Made by a program: the position numbers and the translations under genes
Part shown: in pieces, positions 28,101-36,227 of the stretch
Layout of the letters: every line of letters starts with the position of its first letter
Position numbering within the stretch: the first letter of the stretch is position 1
Notes under the pieces: model-generated
The model's input: only the letters and a program-made list of their open reading frames with translations
The model's database searches: none
What the model was told of the DNA's origin: nothing
Assembly (NCBI GenBank): GCA_016721085.1
Contig: JADKJI010000012.1
Location: 62,001-126,000 of the forward strand
Length of the DNA stretch: 64,000 nt
Reading direction: 5' to 3'
Origin: Chitinophagaceae bacterium
GTDB lineage: Bacteria; Bacteroidota; Bacteroidia; Chitinophagales; Chitinophagaceae

Positions 28101-30491
28101 GAGATTCCACTTACTGTTGCTCACGGTTATCAGAATGTTCGTGTGGAAGAGAAATCAAGAAAGATGGATGTATCGGTAGTGGCTGCCACTTCTGTTCGTT
28201 CAAGAACCCATCAGAAGGTGACGGTGAAAGCTAGTCCCGGTAGTTTTGTAACCCTTGCTGCAGTTGACAATGGTGTATTGCAAGTAAGCGATTTCAAGAC
28301 CCCAGATCCATATAATTATTTCTATGCATCCCGTGCCTTGGAAGTGACAGGTTATGATCTGTATCCATTATTATTCCCTGAAGTGAAAGCCCGCTTAAGC
28401 AGTACGGGTGGTGACGGGGAAGTGAATATGAATAAGCGTACGAATCCAATGCCAGCTAAGAGAATAAAAGTATTGTCGTACTGGAGTGGCATCAAACAAG
28501 CTAATGGTAGTGGAGAAGCCACTTTCGAATTTGATATACCAGCGTTCAGCGGACAAGTTCGTTTGATGGCATTAGGCTATAAGAATGAAAGTTTCGGAAG
28601 TGCCCAATCGGAAATGACAGTGGCTGATCCGGTAGTATTGAGTACAGCGCTGCCAAGATTCCTGAGTCCGAAGGATACGGTTACGATACCTGTTACCATT
28701 ACAAACACTACAGCGAAAGCAGCAAGTGCCACCGCCAAGCTAACAGTAAGCAATACCTTACAGATAGTAGGAAGTGCCACACAAACTGTATCGTTGGCTG
28801 CTAATAGCGAAAACAGGGCCTTGTTCCAGGTGGTAGCGAATCCCGTAGTGAGTGTTGGAAAGATTGCTGTTGAAGTGAATAGTATGGGAGAGAAATTCTC
28901 TGATGAAACTGAAATCAGCATTCGTCCTTCTTCACCATTACAGTTCCAGACAGGTAGTGGGGTGATGAATGGAAATGCCACACAGCGAATCAATATCAGT
29001 ACAGCTGGCTTCCTCGCGGGTAGTACCGATTATCAATTGGTGATCAGTCGCAATCCTGCGCTTGAATTAGGTAAGCAATTGAAATACCTCGTGCAATATC
29101 CTTATGGTTGTACCGAGCAGACAGTATCTGCAGCCTTCCCACAATTGTATTATGATGATTTGCTGGAGCAGGTAAAAGGAAAGGGAGGAAATAATGGAAT
29201 CAGTTCTGCGAACTATAATATCACTGAAGCTATCAAGAAGATAAAATTGCGTCAGTTATATAATGGTGCCATCACTTTGTGGGATGGAGAAGGAACGGAG
29301 CATTGGTTTGCTTCCGTATATTCAGCGCATTTCTTACTGGAAGCTCAGAAAGCAGGCTTTGAGGTGGATAAGAAAATGATGGATGCTTTGTTGAGTTATA
29401 CCAATTACAAGTTGAAGAACCGCGAGACCATCCTCTATTATTATAATGGCAAAGAGCAGAAGAAGATTGCGCCTAAAGAAGTCGCCTATAGTCTTTATGT
29501 ATTGGCATTAGCTGGCAAGCCGAATGTACCAGTGATGAACTACTATAAAGCCAATCCACAGTTCTTGAGTTTGGATAGCAAGTATCTCTTAAGCGTGGCC
29601 TATGCCATTGCTGGTGATAAGACACGTTTCAAGGAATTATTACCAGGTTCATTTGACGGCGAGATATCCAAAGCGCAGACAGGCGGTAGTTTCTATAGTG
29701 ATATCCGTGACGAGGCGATTGCCCTGAATGCCCTAATAGATGTAGATCCAAACAATCCACAAACAGGTATAATGGCCAAGCATGTGGCAGATAAGTTGAA
29801 GATGCGTAGTTGGTATAGTACACAGGAATGTGCATTCAGTTTCCTTGCATTGGGTAAGATGGCCAAGGCAGCCAATAAGGCAACAGTTACAGCAGAAGTG
29901 AAAGTGAATGGTAAGACGGTAGGTAACAGTGCCGGCAATACACTGAAGTTAACTGCTGCTCAGTTAGGCGGAAGTGCTATCGACATCAGCAGCAGGGGAG
30001 AAGGCAGATTATATTATTTCTGGCAATCAGAAGGTATCAGTACCTCTGGTGATTATAAGGAAGAAGATAATTTTATAAAAGTGAGGAAGAAGTTCTTCGA
30101 CAGAAATGGCAAGGCTATTTCAGGAAATACCTTCAAGCAGAATGATCTGGTGATAGTACAGCTTACTTTGGAAAATGCCTATAGCACTGGGGTTGATAAT
30201 ATCGTGATCACAGACATGTTACCAGCAGGTTTTGAAATTGAAAATCCTCGTACCAAGGAAATACCTGGTATGGATTGGATCAAGGATGCTGCTTTCCCAA
30301 CAGCCTTGGATGTGCGCGATGACCGTATCAACCTCTTCGTTGATCTTCACTCCAGTCGCCAGACTTACTACTATGCAGTACGTGCCGTATCTCCCGGAAT
30401 CTATCGCATGGGTCCGGTAAGTGCCGATGCAATGTATAACGGGGAGTATCATAGTTATAATGGGGCGGGGGTTATCAAAGTGGTACAGTAA
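25101..30491 (+). CDS. Alpha-2-macroglobulin family lipoprotein with thioester motif
   Basis: 1796 residues. A lipobox (VIFLSAC) predicts attachment to a membrane. Domain order follows bacterial A2M: N-terminal MG domains, MG with RDIYRPGETVHFSVILR, bait-like region, YSYGFWGGDNASFEVD, and the MG10/thioester (TED) region. The thioester motif CTEQ is at residues 1337-1340 (Cys codon 29109-29111), in YPYGCTEQTVS. The C-terminus is receptor-like (DMLPAGFEIENPR). These proteins are protease traps in which a cleaved bait exposes the thioester. It starts 263 bp from pbpC in the opposite direction, as is common for this pair. Confidence 0.95.
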   Translation: MRHSSFFIATFMVVIFLSACNRSTVSLDYTNAKGEVPQLGNLVFRFSKPLVKDSLLNQWDSTEYVSFTPKISGRFRWEHPDELVFSPSQPLPPATTFKASVSKEVLQYTSFGKVSGSDAINFFTPDLTLESSNVTWIANDEKSATASPQVDLYFNYPVNPASIKEKLKLEIGGAAVNYSIITLSNDNRISLRLSGLKMEDKDLESKISLEKGLLPEGGSNATKEPIEAKVFIPSPFNLTINDVSAEHDGAGGTVTVRTSQQVLTDQISSFIKIDPAVKFNVTATDDGFTINSEGFDASKSYQLTLLKGLRGKIGGTLKENSDNTIAFGELEPSVSFNNSKAVYLSGKGNRNIEVRLTNLAKVKVVISKIYENNLLAAQRYGYYPQGDRSEYYYDEGNGAQMELGDVIYSKEIDTKSLPKSGNSRIFKFDPEDKLADFKGIYHLKISSTEDYWVSDSRFIAMSDIGLIARQATDKMVVFANSIKTAGPLTGVNVIAYGANNQVLGNGTTNADGVAEITYTRKEFSGFSPAMVIAKTADDFNYLPFNSTLVNTSRFEVGGKRSNATGLDAFIYAERDIYRPGETVHFSVILRDQQWKSPGDLPIKLKFLQPNGKELKSFRKTLNEQGSLEGDVPVAAAAITGSYSLEVYSSTDILLGTKSFSIEEFVPDRIKVSATLDKPSLLPGQTTQLSINAMNFFGPPAANRNYEMEVQVKQRSFNPKSFGKYDFRVSNAPVSFDNVTEQGSTDEQGNAKGAYTVPENFKNTGLLQADFYATVFDETGRPVSRMASAPIFTQDVFVGLGQDGYWYYPLNQPIKFPLIAVDKSEKLASGKVDIKVIKHEYRTVLKKSGEYFRYESQQDDKFVAEQTVQVAGNATNFTFLPRSPGNYEIRAYIPGASSYVSRTFYSYGFWGGDNASFEVDAEGNIDIELDKSSYGTNESIKALFKTPFDGRMLITMETNKLISYQYVNVENRSASVDLKLSAEHLPNVYITATLIKAHDLSEIPLTVAHGYQNVRVEEKSRKMDVSVVAATSVRSRTHQKVTVKASPGSFVTLAAVDNGVLQVSDFKTPDPYNYFYASRALEVTGYDLYPLLFPEVKARLSSTGGDGEVNMNKRTNPMPAKRIKVLSYWSGIKQANGSGEATFEFDIPAFSGQVRLMALGYKNESFGSAQSEMTVADPVVLSTALPRFLSPKDTVTIPVTITNTTAKAASATAKLTVSNTLQIVGSATQTVSLAANSENRALFQVVANPVVSVGKIAVEVNSMGEKFSDETEISIRPSSPLQFQTGSGVMNGNATQRINISTAGFLAGSTDYQLVISRNPALELGKQLKYLVQYPYGCTEQTVSAAFPQLYYDDLLEQVKGKGGNNGISSANYNITEAIKKIKLRQLYNGAITLWDGEGTEHWFASVYSAHFLLEAQKAGFEVDKKMMDALLSYTNYKLKNRETILYYYNGKEQKKIAPKEVAYSLYVLALAGKPNVPVMNYYKANPQFLSLDSKYLLSVAYAIAGDKTRFKELLPGSFDGEISKAQTGGSFYSDIRDEAIALNALIDVDPNNPQTGIMAKHVADKLKMRSWYSTQECAFSFLALGKMAKAANKATVTAEVKVNGKTVGNSAGNTLKLTAAQLGGSAIDISSRGEGRLYYFWQSEGISTSGDYKEEDNFIKVRKKFFDRNGKAISGNTFKQNDLVIVQLTLENAYSTGVDNIVITDMLPAGFEIENPRTKEIPGMDWIKDAAFPTALDVRDDRINLFVDLHSSRQTYYYAVRAVSPGIYRMGPVSADAMYNGEYHSYNGAGVIKVVQ

Positions 30492-30547
30492 TGACTATGA
30501 TTCTTGTGATTGATGGTGATTTTATATGATTTGTTCTTGATAAGGAA

Positions 30548-30574
30548 AGCCCTGCTTTTAGCAGGGCTTTTTTA
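30548..30574 (+). terminator. Rho-independent terminator of the alpha-2-macroglobulin gene
   Basis: Stem AGCCCTGC (30548-30555) and GCAGGGCT (30561-30568), 5-base loop, followed by TTTTTTAT. It lies inside the outer arm pair of the island described at 30495-33286. Confidence 0.92.
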
Positions 30575-30661
30575 TTTGGTTATGTTGTTGTAATTATTGC
30601 GTAATTGATGAATATGAAGTTTGTTACTTATATCAAAAGTTTGTAAAGGGTAGGACACGTC

Positions 30662-30903
30662 CATTTCGAGCGAAGCGAGAAATCTGAAATATTACATCCA
30701 TTGAGACTTGTCATTCTGAGCGGACGAGGAACCTAAAATGTATTTAGATATGATATGTGGTTATTAGTATAGTAATGTTTTTTTTATAGGAAATGCAACT
30801 TCCTAATATTATTGAAATTGTAAATTTCAAGGTTCCTCGCTTTGCTCGGAATGACAAGCTATCGGGAAGGAAGTATTTTAGATTTCTCGCTTCGCTCGAA
30901 ATG
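30662..30903. repeat. Nested inverted repeats (TCGAGCGAAGCGA family)
   Basis: Outer arms 30662-30685 and 30880-30903 are a perfect 24-bp inverted repeat (CATTTCGAGCGAAGCGAG). Inner arms 30707-30734 and 30830-30858 (CTTGTCATTCTGAGC and ACGAGGAACC) pair imperfectly. The loop of about 95 bp is AT-rich with no gene. This type of GTCATTCTGAGCGAAGCGA-like word is common in intergenic DNA of environmental Bacteroidota. Confidence 0.92.
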
Positions 30904-30926
30904 GGAGTATTCACAATCATGGTGCT

Positions 30927-30997
30927 GGCGCAAGCATGTCCAAAGGGTTAATTCAGTGCCTTTAAATTTCAGAGGGCCCTTTGGACCGGCTTGTGCC
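30927..30997. repeat. GGCGCAAGC hairpin, copy 1
   Basis: Arms 30927-30947 and 30977-30997: 9-bp outer stem GGCGCAAGC/GCTTGTGCC with one G-T pair, a 2x2 internal mismatch (AT against CG), then a 10-bp inner stem GTCCAAAGGG/CCCTTTGGAC. The second copy is inverted at 33117-33188. Confidence 0.92.
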
Positions 30998-31133
30998 TTA
31001 ATACAGAGCCTCAAAATTATTCTGTCTATAAGCCAAAAGTAAAATCTGAGATTGTATCGGTTACTACTTTTGGGCTAACCGAAAATGATTAATTTAGTGT
31101 ACCAGCTTGATTGTAACTATAAATGATCTTTTT

Positions 31134-31643
31134 ATGTCATCCGGCATCAAATCCATATTGGTTCTGTACTTTTTAACTTTTTTAAGTTGTAAAAATGAAA
31201 AAGTTAATCATCAACTGGCCTTGCCAGCTTCAATAGTTGATAAGAACTGGTTATTAATAGCAGTTAAGGATAATGGGAAAACTATTAAGTTTAGTCAAGT
31301 TGCAGATAGTTGCTTTATTGTTAGGTTTTCAAACAAGCGGTTCAAGGGTTGGAATGGAAATTTTTTTATTACTGGAGTTTCCAAAGATGCCGCATCTTCC
31401 TATTTTCTTCCATCGCCATTGACGGGGTTCTATTCTATTAAGCCTGAAAATAAGATCGGATTGTATTGGTTTTCTAATATAAGTTGGGCGATGCACTTTG
31501 ATTATAGTTCAAATAGCAAGTTGCTGGAAAGGGCGTTTCAGTTTGATGGTGCATATGTTTTAGATGGAGAAAGACTTTATCTAATAACTAATTCATTGGA
31601 TCTCATTCAGAGGGATACATCATTAATATTAGCAAGATTTTAA
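31134..31643 (+). CDS. Putative lipoprotein of unknown function, AT-rich island gene 1
   Basis: 169 residues from the ATG at 31134; the in-frame ATT-type start at 31107 would put an unlikely extension before the signal peptide. A hydrophobic segment ending FLTFLSC is a probable lipobox. The mature part starts near KNWLLIAVKDNGK and includes FKGWNGNFFITGVSKDA, which faintly recalls META/HslJ-type lipoprotein domains; this is a weak resemblance only. The base composition is clearly more AT-rich than the alpha-2-macroglobulin gene before it. The gene is the first of three same-strand genes enclosed by inverted repeats. Confidence 0.6.
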   Translation: MSSGIKSILVLYFLTFLSCKNEKVNHQLALPASIVDKNWLLIAVKDNGKTIKFSQVADSCFIVRFSNKRFKGWNGNFFITGVSKDAASSYFLPSPLTGFYSIKPENKIGLYWFSNISWAMHFDYSSNSKLLERAFQFDGAYVLDGERLYLITNSLDLIQRDTSLILARF

Positions 31644-31699
31644 TTTATTATAATTAGACTTTTGTAGTTTGTTTTTATCGTTTTCAAATCAATCATTAA

Positions 31700-31975
31700 A
31701 TGAGTAGGATTACTGAATTGATTAATTTTAAAGGGAAAATCACATTTAATGATTTAGATAGATTAATTTATCTGAAGGAAATCGATTCTATAGAATATGA
31801 TGATTACTTAAAAGAAGATTTGTTTCAAGTTGAATATGAGGCCGATGAATTGGTTTTGGATATAGGGTGGAATGGAGATTTGGATCAAAATAATGGAAGA
31901 TTTGTTGTCTATCTAGTAAAGAAGTATGATTGGGAGCATCCTGTTTTAAATGAGTCTTTTTTTTGGGATACCTGA
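31700..31975 (+). CDS. Small acidic protein of unknown function, AT-rich island gene 2
   Basis: 91 residues, no signal peptide, very acidic (runs such as IEYDDYLKEDLFQVEYEADE). It ends with DIGWNGDLDQNNGRFVVYLV and KKYDWEHPVLNESFFWD. Size, charge and a cytosolic location resemble immunity or antitoxin proteins, but I recognise no family and no toxin neighbour, so this is not a functional call. It follows island gene 1 by 56 bp on the same strand. Confidence 0.55.
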   Translation: MSRITELINFKGKITFNDLDRLIYLKEIDSIEYDDYLKEDLFQVEYEADELVLDIGWNGDLDQNNGRFVVYLVKKYDWEHPVLNESFFWDT

Positions 31976-32095
31976 TCTAGTTGAAGGTGTAAAATCGATA
32001 GTTATTAGGTTCAAACTATGAGTTATATTCATTTTTTAGTTGGACACAAATAGCAATAGTTTTTTGTTTTTACTTATAAATAGCGGTTAAATTGT

Positions 32096-33028
32096 ATGAA
32101 GCTTATTTTGTTCACAAGTCTATTTTTTATTGCATCAATTTGTTACGGCCAGAGGTCGGAATGTAATACTGTGAATGACACAATGTTCATTTATTTTGTG
32201 GAAGTATTCAAACCGAAAATTCCACCTCTTCAATTTTGGGCTTCTTCAAAGCAACTTAAACTTGATTTAATCGAAACTCGGTCTCTTGTTGATTTCTTAA
32301 CAAAATTCACCATTGGAAAGAACTATTGTCCCGACCTACCTGGATCATACAATGAAGAGCTCTTTAAATGTTATAAAGACTCCGCAGTTAAAACGATTGA
32401 AAGGTTAGGGAAAGAGAAAGGAAATGTTTATGATTTATTTGATGATTTGCGAAAATCGTCAAATAAAATGGAGTATTTGTTTGATAATGATATAAAGGTT
32501 AGGGTTTCAGCAGTAAATAGAAATGGAACATTTTTTAAAAGAAGCTTAGATTATGATAAGTTTGGGTCTAGTTCCGATGAGTATCCCCTTGATAAATCTT
32601 TATTTAGGGATAGAAATGTCTTTATTCCTGTAGTTACTTTTCCTTTTAATAACTCGACTCAAAAAGGAGGATTTCGATATTCCGGAAAAAATGAAAATCT
32701 TCTGTTTGACAACGACTTGCTTAAATATGAAATTAAATTTAGGACATCCAACATTTTCAATAAAAACAAACCTAATAATTTCGGTTACTATGTTGAAATT
32801 AATATGACTGAGAAACTAAAAAGAAAGCTAAAACAAAAGCCGCTTTCTTTTTGGGCTGATAAATTGTCTGATCATAAAAGTGATTTTGCAGCTAATGTAG
32901 TCCTTCATTATTTATATGAAAGAGAAGCTATGCTTATTAATGCAGTACAAGCGGATTTTTCAGTATGGAAAGATGTTAGGGATTCAGAAAAATCGTTTTG
33001 GTTTCAATATTTTACTGATAAGAAATAA
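32096..33028 (+). CDS. Secreted protein of unknown function, AT-rich island gene 3
   Basis: 310 residues with a signal peptide (MKLILFTSLFFIASICYGQ). The mature part is lysine- and phenylalanine-rich and contains four Cys (C23 region, YCPD, FKCYKD). I do not recognise a domain. A C-terminal helical stretch (SDFAANVVLHYLYEREAML, then SVWKDVRDSEKSFWFQYF) looks like a folded cap. The codon use is AT-rich like the other two island genes. It is followed by an inverted copy of the hairpin found before the island. Confidence 0.6.
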   Translation: MKLILFTSLFFIASICYGQRSECNTVNDTMFIYFVEVFKPKIPPLQFWASSKQLKLDLIETRSLVDFLTKFTIGKNYCPDLPGSYNEELFKCYKDSAVKTIERLGKEKGNVYDLFDDLRKSSNKMEYLFDNDIKVRVSAVNRNGTFFKRSLDYDKFGSSSDEYPLDKSLFRDRNVFIPVVTFPFNNSTQKGGFRYSGKNENLLFDNDLLKYEIKFRTSNIFNKNKPNNFGYYVEINMTEKLKRKLKQKPLSFWADKLSDHKSDFAANVVLHYLYEREAMLINAVQADFSVWKDVRDSEKSFWFQYFTDKK

Positions 33029-33116
33029 GAATGTATTGCGAAAAGATTTTTTTTAGCTTGCCTAAGGAAAAGGAAATATTAAATAATGATTTGTGATTTG
33101 AAAGTTTACTAATTCA

Positions 33117-33188
33117 GGCACAAGCCGGTCTAAAGGGATTCCCTAATCTATCTAGATCCTGTAAGCACCCTTTAGACACGCTTGCGCC
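33117..33188. repeat. GGCGCAAGC hairpin, copy 2 (inverted)
   Basis: Arms 33117-33137 and 33168-33188. Read on the minus strand it is GGCGCAAGC, 2x2 mismatch, GTCTAAAGGG ... CCCTTTAGAC, GCTTGTGCC. Compared with copy 1, a C-G pair has become T-A on both arms, so pairing is preserved. The loop sequence differs completely. Confidence 0.92.
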
Positions 33189-33290
33189 AGCTTCAAGCAT
33201 TTTATAAAGTAGGGTTCTTGTTCTTGTTTAGGAATATTCTATTCCTTTGAAATCATACTTAATCATCACAAATCACAAAAATCATAGTTC

Positions 33291-34063
33291 CTACCTGCTC
33301 ATCTTCTTCCTCCACGTCACCTGTCCATTTTTATAAACCATCATCACTTCTAGAACTTTATCCTCCGAGTACAGTTTCCATTCCCCCTCCTTATTCCCAT
33401 TATGATAGAAGCCCTTCCAGAATTTATTTGAATCAGTTGATTCTATCCAAATACCATCTTTCAATCCATTCTTGTAATAGCCCGAATCGGATACTGAACC
33501 GTCTTCCCTGTAATTCATATAGAGTCCATGGGGAAGACATTCATTGAAAAGAGCTGGGAAATCTGCAGCATCTCCATCGAGTTCAAAATTGGCGACGCTT
33601 TGTAACTGGGAGTTGACCTTGTTTTTATCTTTAAATATTCAAGTGTGATGGGGTAGAGGTTCATTCTTGGATTGGGTCTTCTCCATTCCTGACGGATGAT
33701 TTCATTTTTCTTATAAGAGTAAGTTCTTATGTAACGGAGATTGCCATCGGGGTACCAGACCTTCCATTCTCCTTCTGGTATGCCTTTGACCAATCGTCCT
33801 TCTTCCAATATATTATTATTTACATACCAGCGCTGCCAGCTGCCATGGAGTTTGAATTTTCGGATAGTACCCTGATAATGAATTCCACCATCACTATGAT
33901 AGCCAGATATGCTTCCTTCTGAAGGAAGTATGCTGCTATCACCTAATAGCAATACTATGGGTTCAGTGCTGGAAGATTTTTCTGTCCGCTGTATGCCGGT
34001 CTGGGCGGGAGCATTATGGTACAGGAGCCAAAAAACACTCCCGATGAAGAGGTTCTTTAACAT
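33291..34063 (-). CDS. MORN-repeat (YwqK-like) exported protein (frameshifted)
   Basis: About 257 residues in two frames (33515-34063 then 33291-33518). A signal peptide (LFIGSVFWLLYHNAPAQ) is followed by MORN-variant repeats: GIHYQGTIRKFKLHGSWQRW, EGEWKVWYPDGNLRYI, and after the break GSVSDSGYYKNGLKDGIWIE. The break is at 33599-33601: one more A in the coding strand (AAAA for AAA) turns YKASPIL into YKSVANFELDGDAADFPALF and then CLPHGLYMNY, an open frame through the join. Such proteins are auto-named toxin-antitoxin YwqK antitoxins, but no toxin is nearby. Two paralogues lie at 35460 and 36228. The function is unknown. Confidence 0.75.
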
Positions 34064-34226
34064 ATAACAAGCAATTACTTATAAGATACGAAAAATAACA
34101 ATAGAAGAAAGGATTTTGTTCTTTTATGCCTCGACTTTGCTGTGATTAGTTGGTGGGGAGTTTTCCGTATTTCGATGCCAAACCATCTTTTATATTCCGA
34201 CCTTTGCGCCCAATACATTTTTGGCT

Positions 34227-35459
34227 ATGACCTGGAAGGAAAGGATTTTATTGATCTTATTGGCGGCATTGAACTTCACTCATATTCTTGACTTCATGAT
34301 AATGATGCCATTGGGTAATTATCTGATGCCTTATTTTTCCATCAATACCCAACAATTCACTTTCCTGGTTTCTGCTTATTCTGGTAGTGCAGCCGTAACA
34401 GGTTTTGCAGCTGCATTTTTTGTAGATGGATTTGATCGTAAGCGTGTATTGCTTTTTGGCTATAGCGGTTTCCTGCTTGGTACTATTGCTTGTGGGTTCG
34501 CTCCCAGCTATCCACTTCTGTTGCTGTCGCGATTGGTGGCAGGTAGCTTCGGTGGATTGATTGGTGCTCAAGTTCTTTCTATGGTTTCTGATCTATTCGG
34601 ATATGAAAGAAGAGCAAGAGCGATGGGAGCCGTGATGTCGGCCTTCGCCATGGCATCTACATTCGGAGTTCCATTTGCCTTGTATCTCGCTAATCATTTT
34701 TCCTGGCATGCCCCTTTTATATTAGTAGGTGGATTAGGTATCCTCATCATTCCATTGATCGTCTATTTCATTCCCCCAATGACGTCCCATTTGCATAGCG
34801 GTCCAAAAGAGAATAAATGGAATGTTCTTACAAACGTATTAAAAGATAAACGCCAACGAAATGCATTGTTGTTTTCGGGAATGGTGATATTAGGCCATTT
34901 CTCAATCATCCCTTTCATCAATCCATTCATGGAATTCAACAATGGGTTTCCTCGTTCCGTAACCCCATTGATTTATCTGGTAGGAGGTATATCTTCATTT
35001 GTGGCAGCCAATTTGTTAGGAGCTTTGGCCGATAAATACGGCAAATTGAAAGTATTCAATTTTGTGTTGCTGTTATCCATTATTCCTGTTTACTTGATTA
35101 CCCATCAATTACTTATTCCATTCTATTTTGTATTGGGATTGTTTTCTTTCTGGTTCATCATGTCTACAGGAAGAGGCGTGAGTTCGCAAGCATTGATCAG
35201 TAATGTGGTAAAACCTGAACACCGTGGAGGATTTATGAGTTTCAATAGCAGTATGCAGCAATTGGGAACTACACTCGCTTCATTGATTACTGGCTATATT
35301 GTAGTGAAACATCCTGACGGAAAGATTTATAACTACGAATGGGCTGGGTACTTGAGTATAGCTGTTTTGGTAGGATGCGTATTCATGGCCAATGCCATAT
35401 TCAAGGGATTCGACAAAACTACAATAGTAAAGAAGGAGACCGTTACGCCAGAAGCTTGA
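34227..35459 (+). CDS. MFS transporter (DHA1-like)
   Basis: About 410 residues from the ATG at 34227; the TTG at 34221 is in frame but less likely. Twelve predicted membrane segments in two halves joined by a cytoplasmic loop (TSHLHSGPKENKWNVLTNVL). The conserved MFS motif between helices 2 and 3 is DGFDRKRVLLFGYSGF and the second half has DKYGKLKVFNFVLLLS. DHA1 members export drugs, sugars or amino acids by proton exchange; no substrate can be chosen. It lies between two MORN genes on the opposite strand, and its stop codon directly abuts that of the next one with no spacer. Confidence 0.88.
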   Translation: MTWKERILLILLAALNFTHILDFMIMMPLGNYLMPYFSINTQQFTFLVSAYSGSAAVTGFAAAFFVDGFDRKRVLLFGYSGFLLGTIACGFAPSYPLLLLSRLVAGSFGGLIGAQVLSMVSDLFGYERRARAMGAVMSAFAMASTFGVPFALYLANHFSWHAPFILVGGLGILIIPLIVYFIPPMTSHLHSGPKENKWNVLTNVLKDKRQRNALLFSGMVILGHFSIIPFINPFMEFNNGFPRSVTPLIYLVGGISSFVAANLLGALADKYGKLKVFNFVLLLSIIPVYLITHQLLIPFYFVLGLFSFWFIMSTGRGVSSQALISNVVKPEHRGGFMSFNSSMQQLGTTLASLITGYIVVKHPDGKIYNYEWAGYLSIAVLVGCVFMANAIFKGFDKTTIVKKETVTPEA

Positions 35460-36209
35460 TTATAACTGCGCGTTTTTCTTCAATTCTATTTTTTCCCCAG
35501 TAAGATCGTATCGGTATTTTCTGAATCGACGTATGTATAAAAGATTGCCTTTTGCATCATAATATTTCCAATCACCCCGTTTCCAATCATTTCGATATTC
35601 ACCAACACTTTTTATAGTGCCTTTTTCAATCCATTCTACCCAAACTCCGGAGCGTTCGTTCAAGCGGTAATAACCTGAGTCTTTAAGACTTCCATCTGGA
35701 TACCAGGATTTATATTCATCGGTTTGTAAGCTGAATTCCAATCCCCTTGAAGTATGTGCAATTTCAAAATGACGTATTTCTTTTATTTGTCCGTTATCGT
35801 ACCACGATTTCCAGGTGCCATAGTTATTGCCTCTGTTTACATTTCCTGAATCTGCTTTTTGTCCATTGTCGTAGAAACGCAAAAAAGGACCATGCAAAAG
35901 GCTTTTTCGATATGTGGTTGAGAGGATGATATTGCCATTCCTGTTATAGCGAACAAAAAGGCCGCTTCTGTTTTTGAGGCTCTTTCCAAGATATTCTCCC
36001 ATGGCAATCTTGCGGCCATCTAAAGTAAAAAATGTGACTTCGTATCGGTTACCATGTATTTTTTTGGGAGTACCATAATAACTGGCGTAGCTGATATCGT
36101 TTTCTGCTTCAAAGCTTCTGTCAAAATAAACAATAGGGAGAGCATCCCCTTGGCAGAATGAGGCTGTCCCGGCAATAACAAATAGTGATGTCAGCAAGAG
36201 GCTACGCAT
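35460..36209 (-). CDS. MORN-repeat (YwqK-like) exported protein
   Basis: 249 residues, signal peptide about 1-19 (MRSLLLTSLFVIAGTASFC). At least five MORN-variant repeats are visible, each with a Y/F-x-N-G-Q or W-Y-x-G core: VRYNRNGNIIL, LHGPFLRFYDNGQKADSG, YGTWKSWYDNGQIKEI, YKSWYPDGSLKDSGYY, and GDWKYYDAKGNLLYI. It follows the MORN/TonB gene by 18 bp and is probably in one operon with it and the M14 peptidase (36228-39051). Repeats like these form extended beta-sheets and usually bind proteins or lipids; no activity is known. Confidence 0.8.
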   Translation of the reverse strand: MRSLLLTSLFVIAGTASFCQGDALPIVYFDRSFEAENDISYASYYGTPKKIHGNRYEVTFFTLDGRKIAMGEYLGKSLKNRSGLFVRYNRNGNIILSTTYRKSLLHGPFLRFYDNGQKADSGNVNRGNNYGTWKSWYDNGQIKEIRHFEIAHTSRGLEFSLQTDEYKSWYPDGSLKDSGYYRLNERSGVWVEWIEKGTIKSVGEYRNDWKRGDWKYYDAKGNLLYIRRFRKYRYDLTGEKIELKKNAQL

Positions 36210-36227
36210 AGATATTAAAACAACTAT

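Larger units (their letters stand above)
30495..33286. repeat. Outer inverted arms bracketing the AT-rich three-gene island
   Basis: Left arm 30495-30532 (CTATGATTCTTGTGATTGAT and on) and right arm 33250-33286 (ending AAATCACAAAAATCATAG) are imperfect inverted copies. They begin 4 bp after the alpha-2-macroglobulin stop and end 4 bp before the stop of the MORN gene. Between them are the terminator, further palindromes and three genes of unknown function. Confidence 0.6.

Noticed and set aside
25184..30452. Minus-strand ORFs inside the alpha-2-macroglobulin gene (and similar shadow ORFs in sucA, pbpC and the helicase)
   Set aside because: Opposite-strand frames within long, clearly coding genes with no homology signal or start context of their own.
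30842..31042. 66-codon ORF before the AT-rich island
   Set aside because: It runs through the TTCGCTCG and GGCGCAAGC palindromes and is a by-product of them.
31700..31975. Immunity protein call
   Set aside because: Small, acidic and cytosolic fits, but no recognised family and no toxin gene support it.
30495..33286. Complete transposon
   Set aside because: No transposase, recombinase or target duplication was found, so only an inverted-repeat-bracketed island can be claimed.
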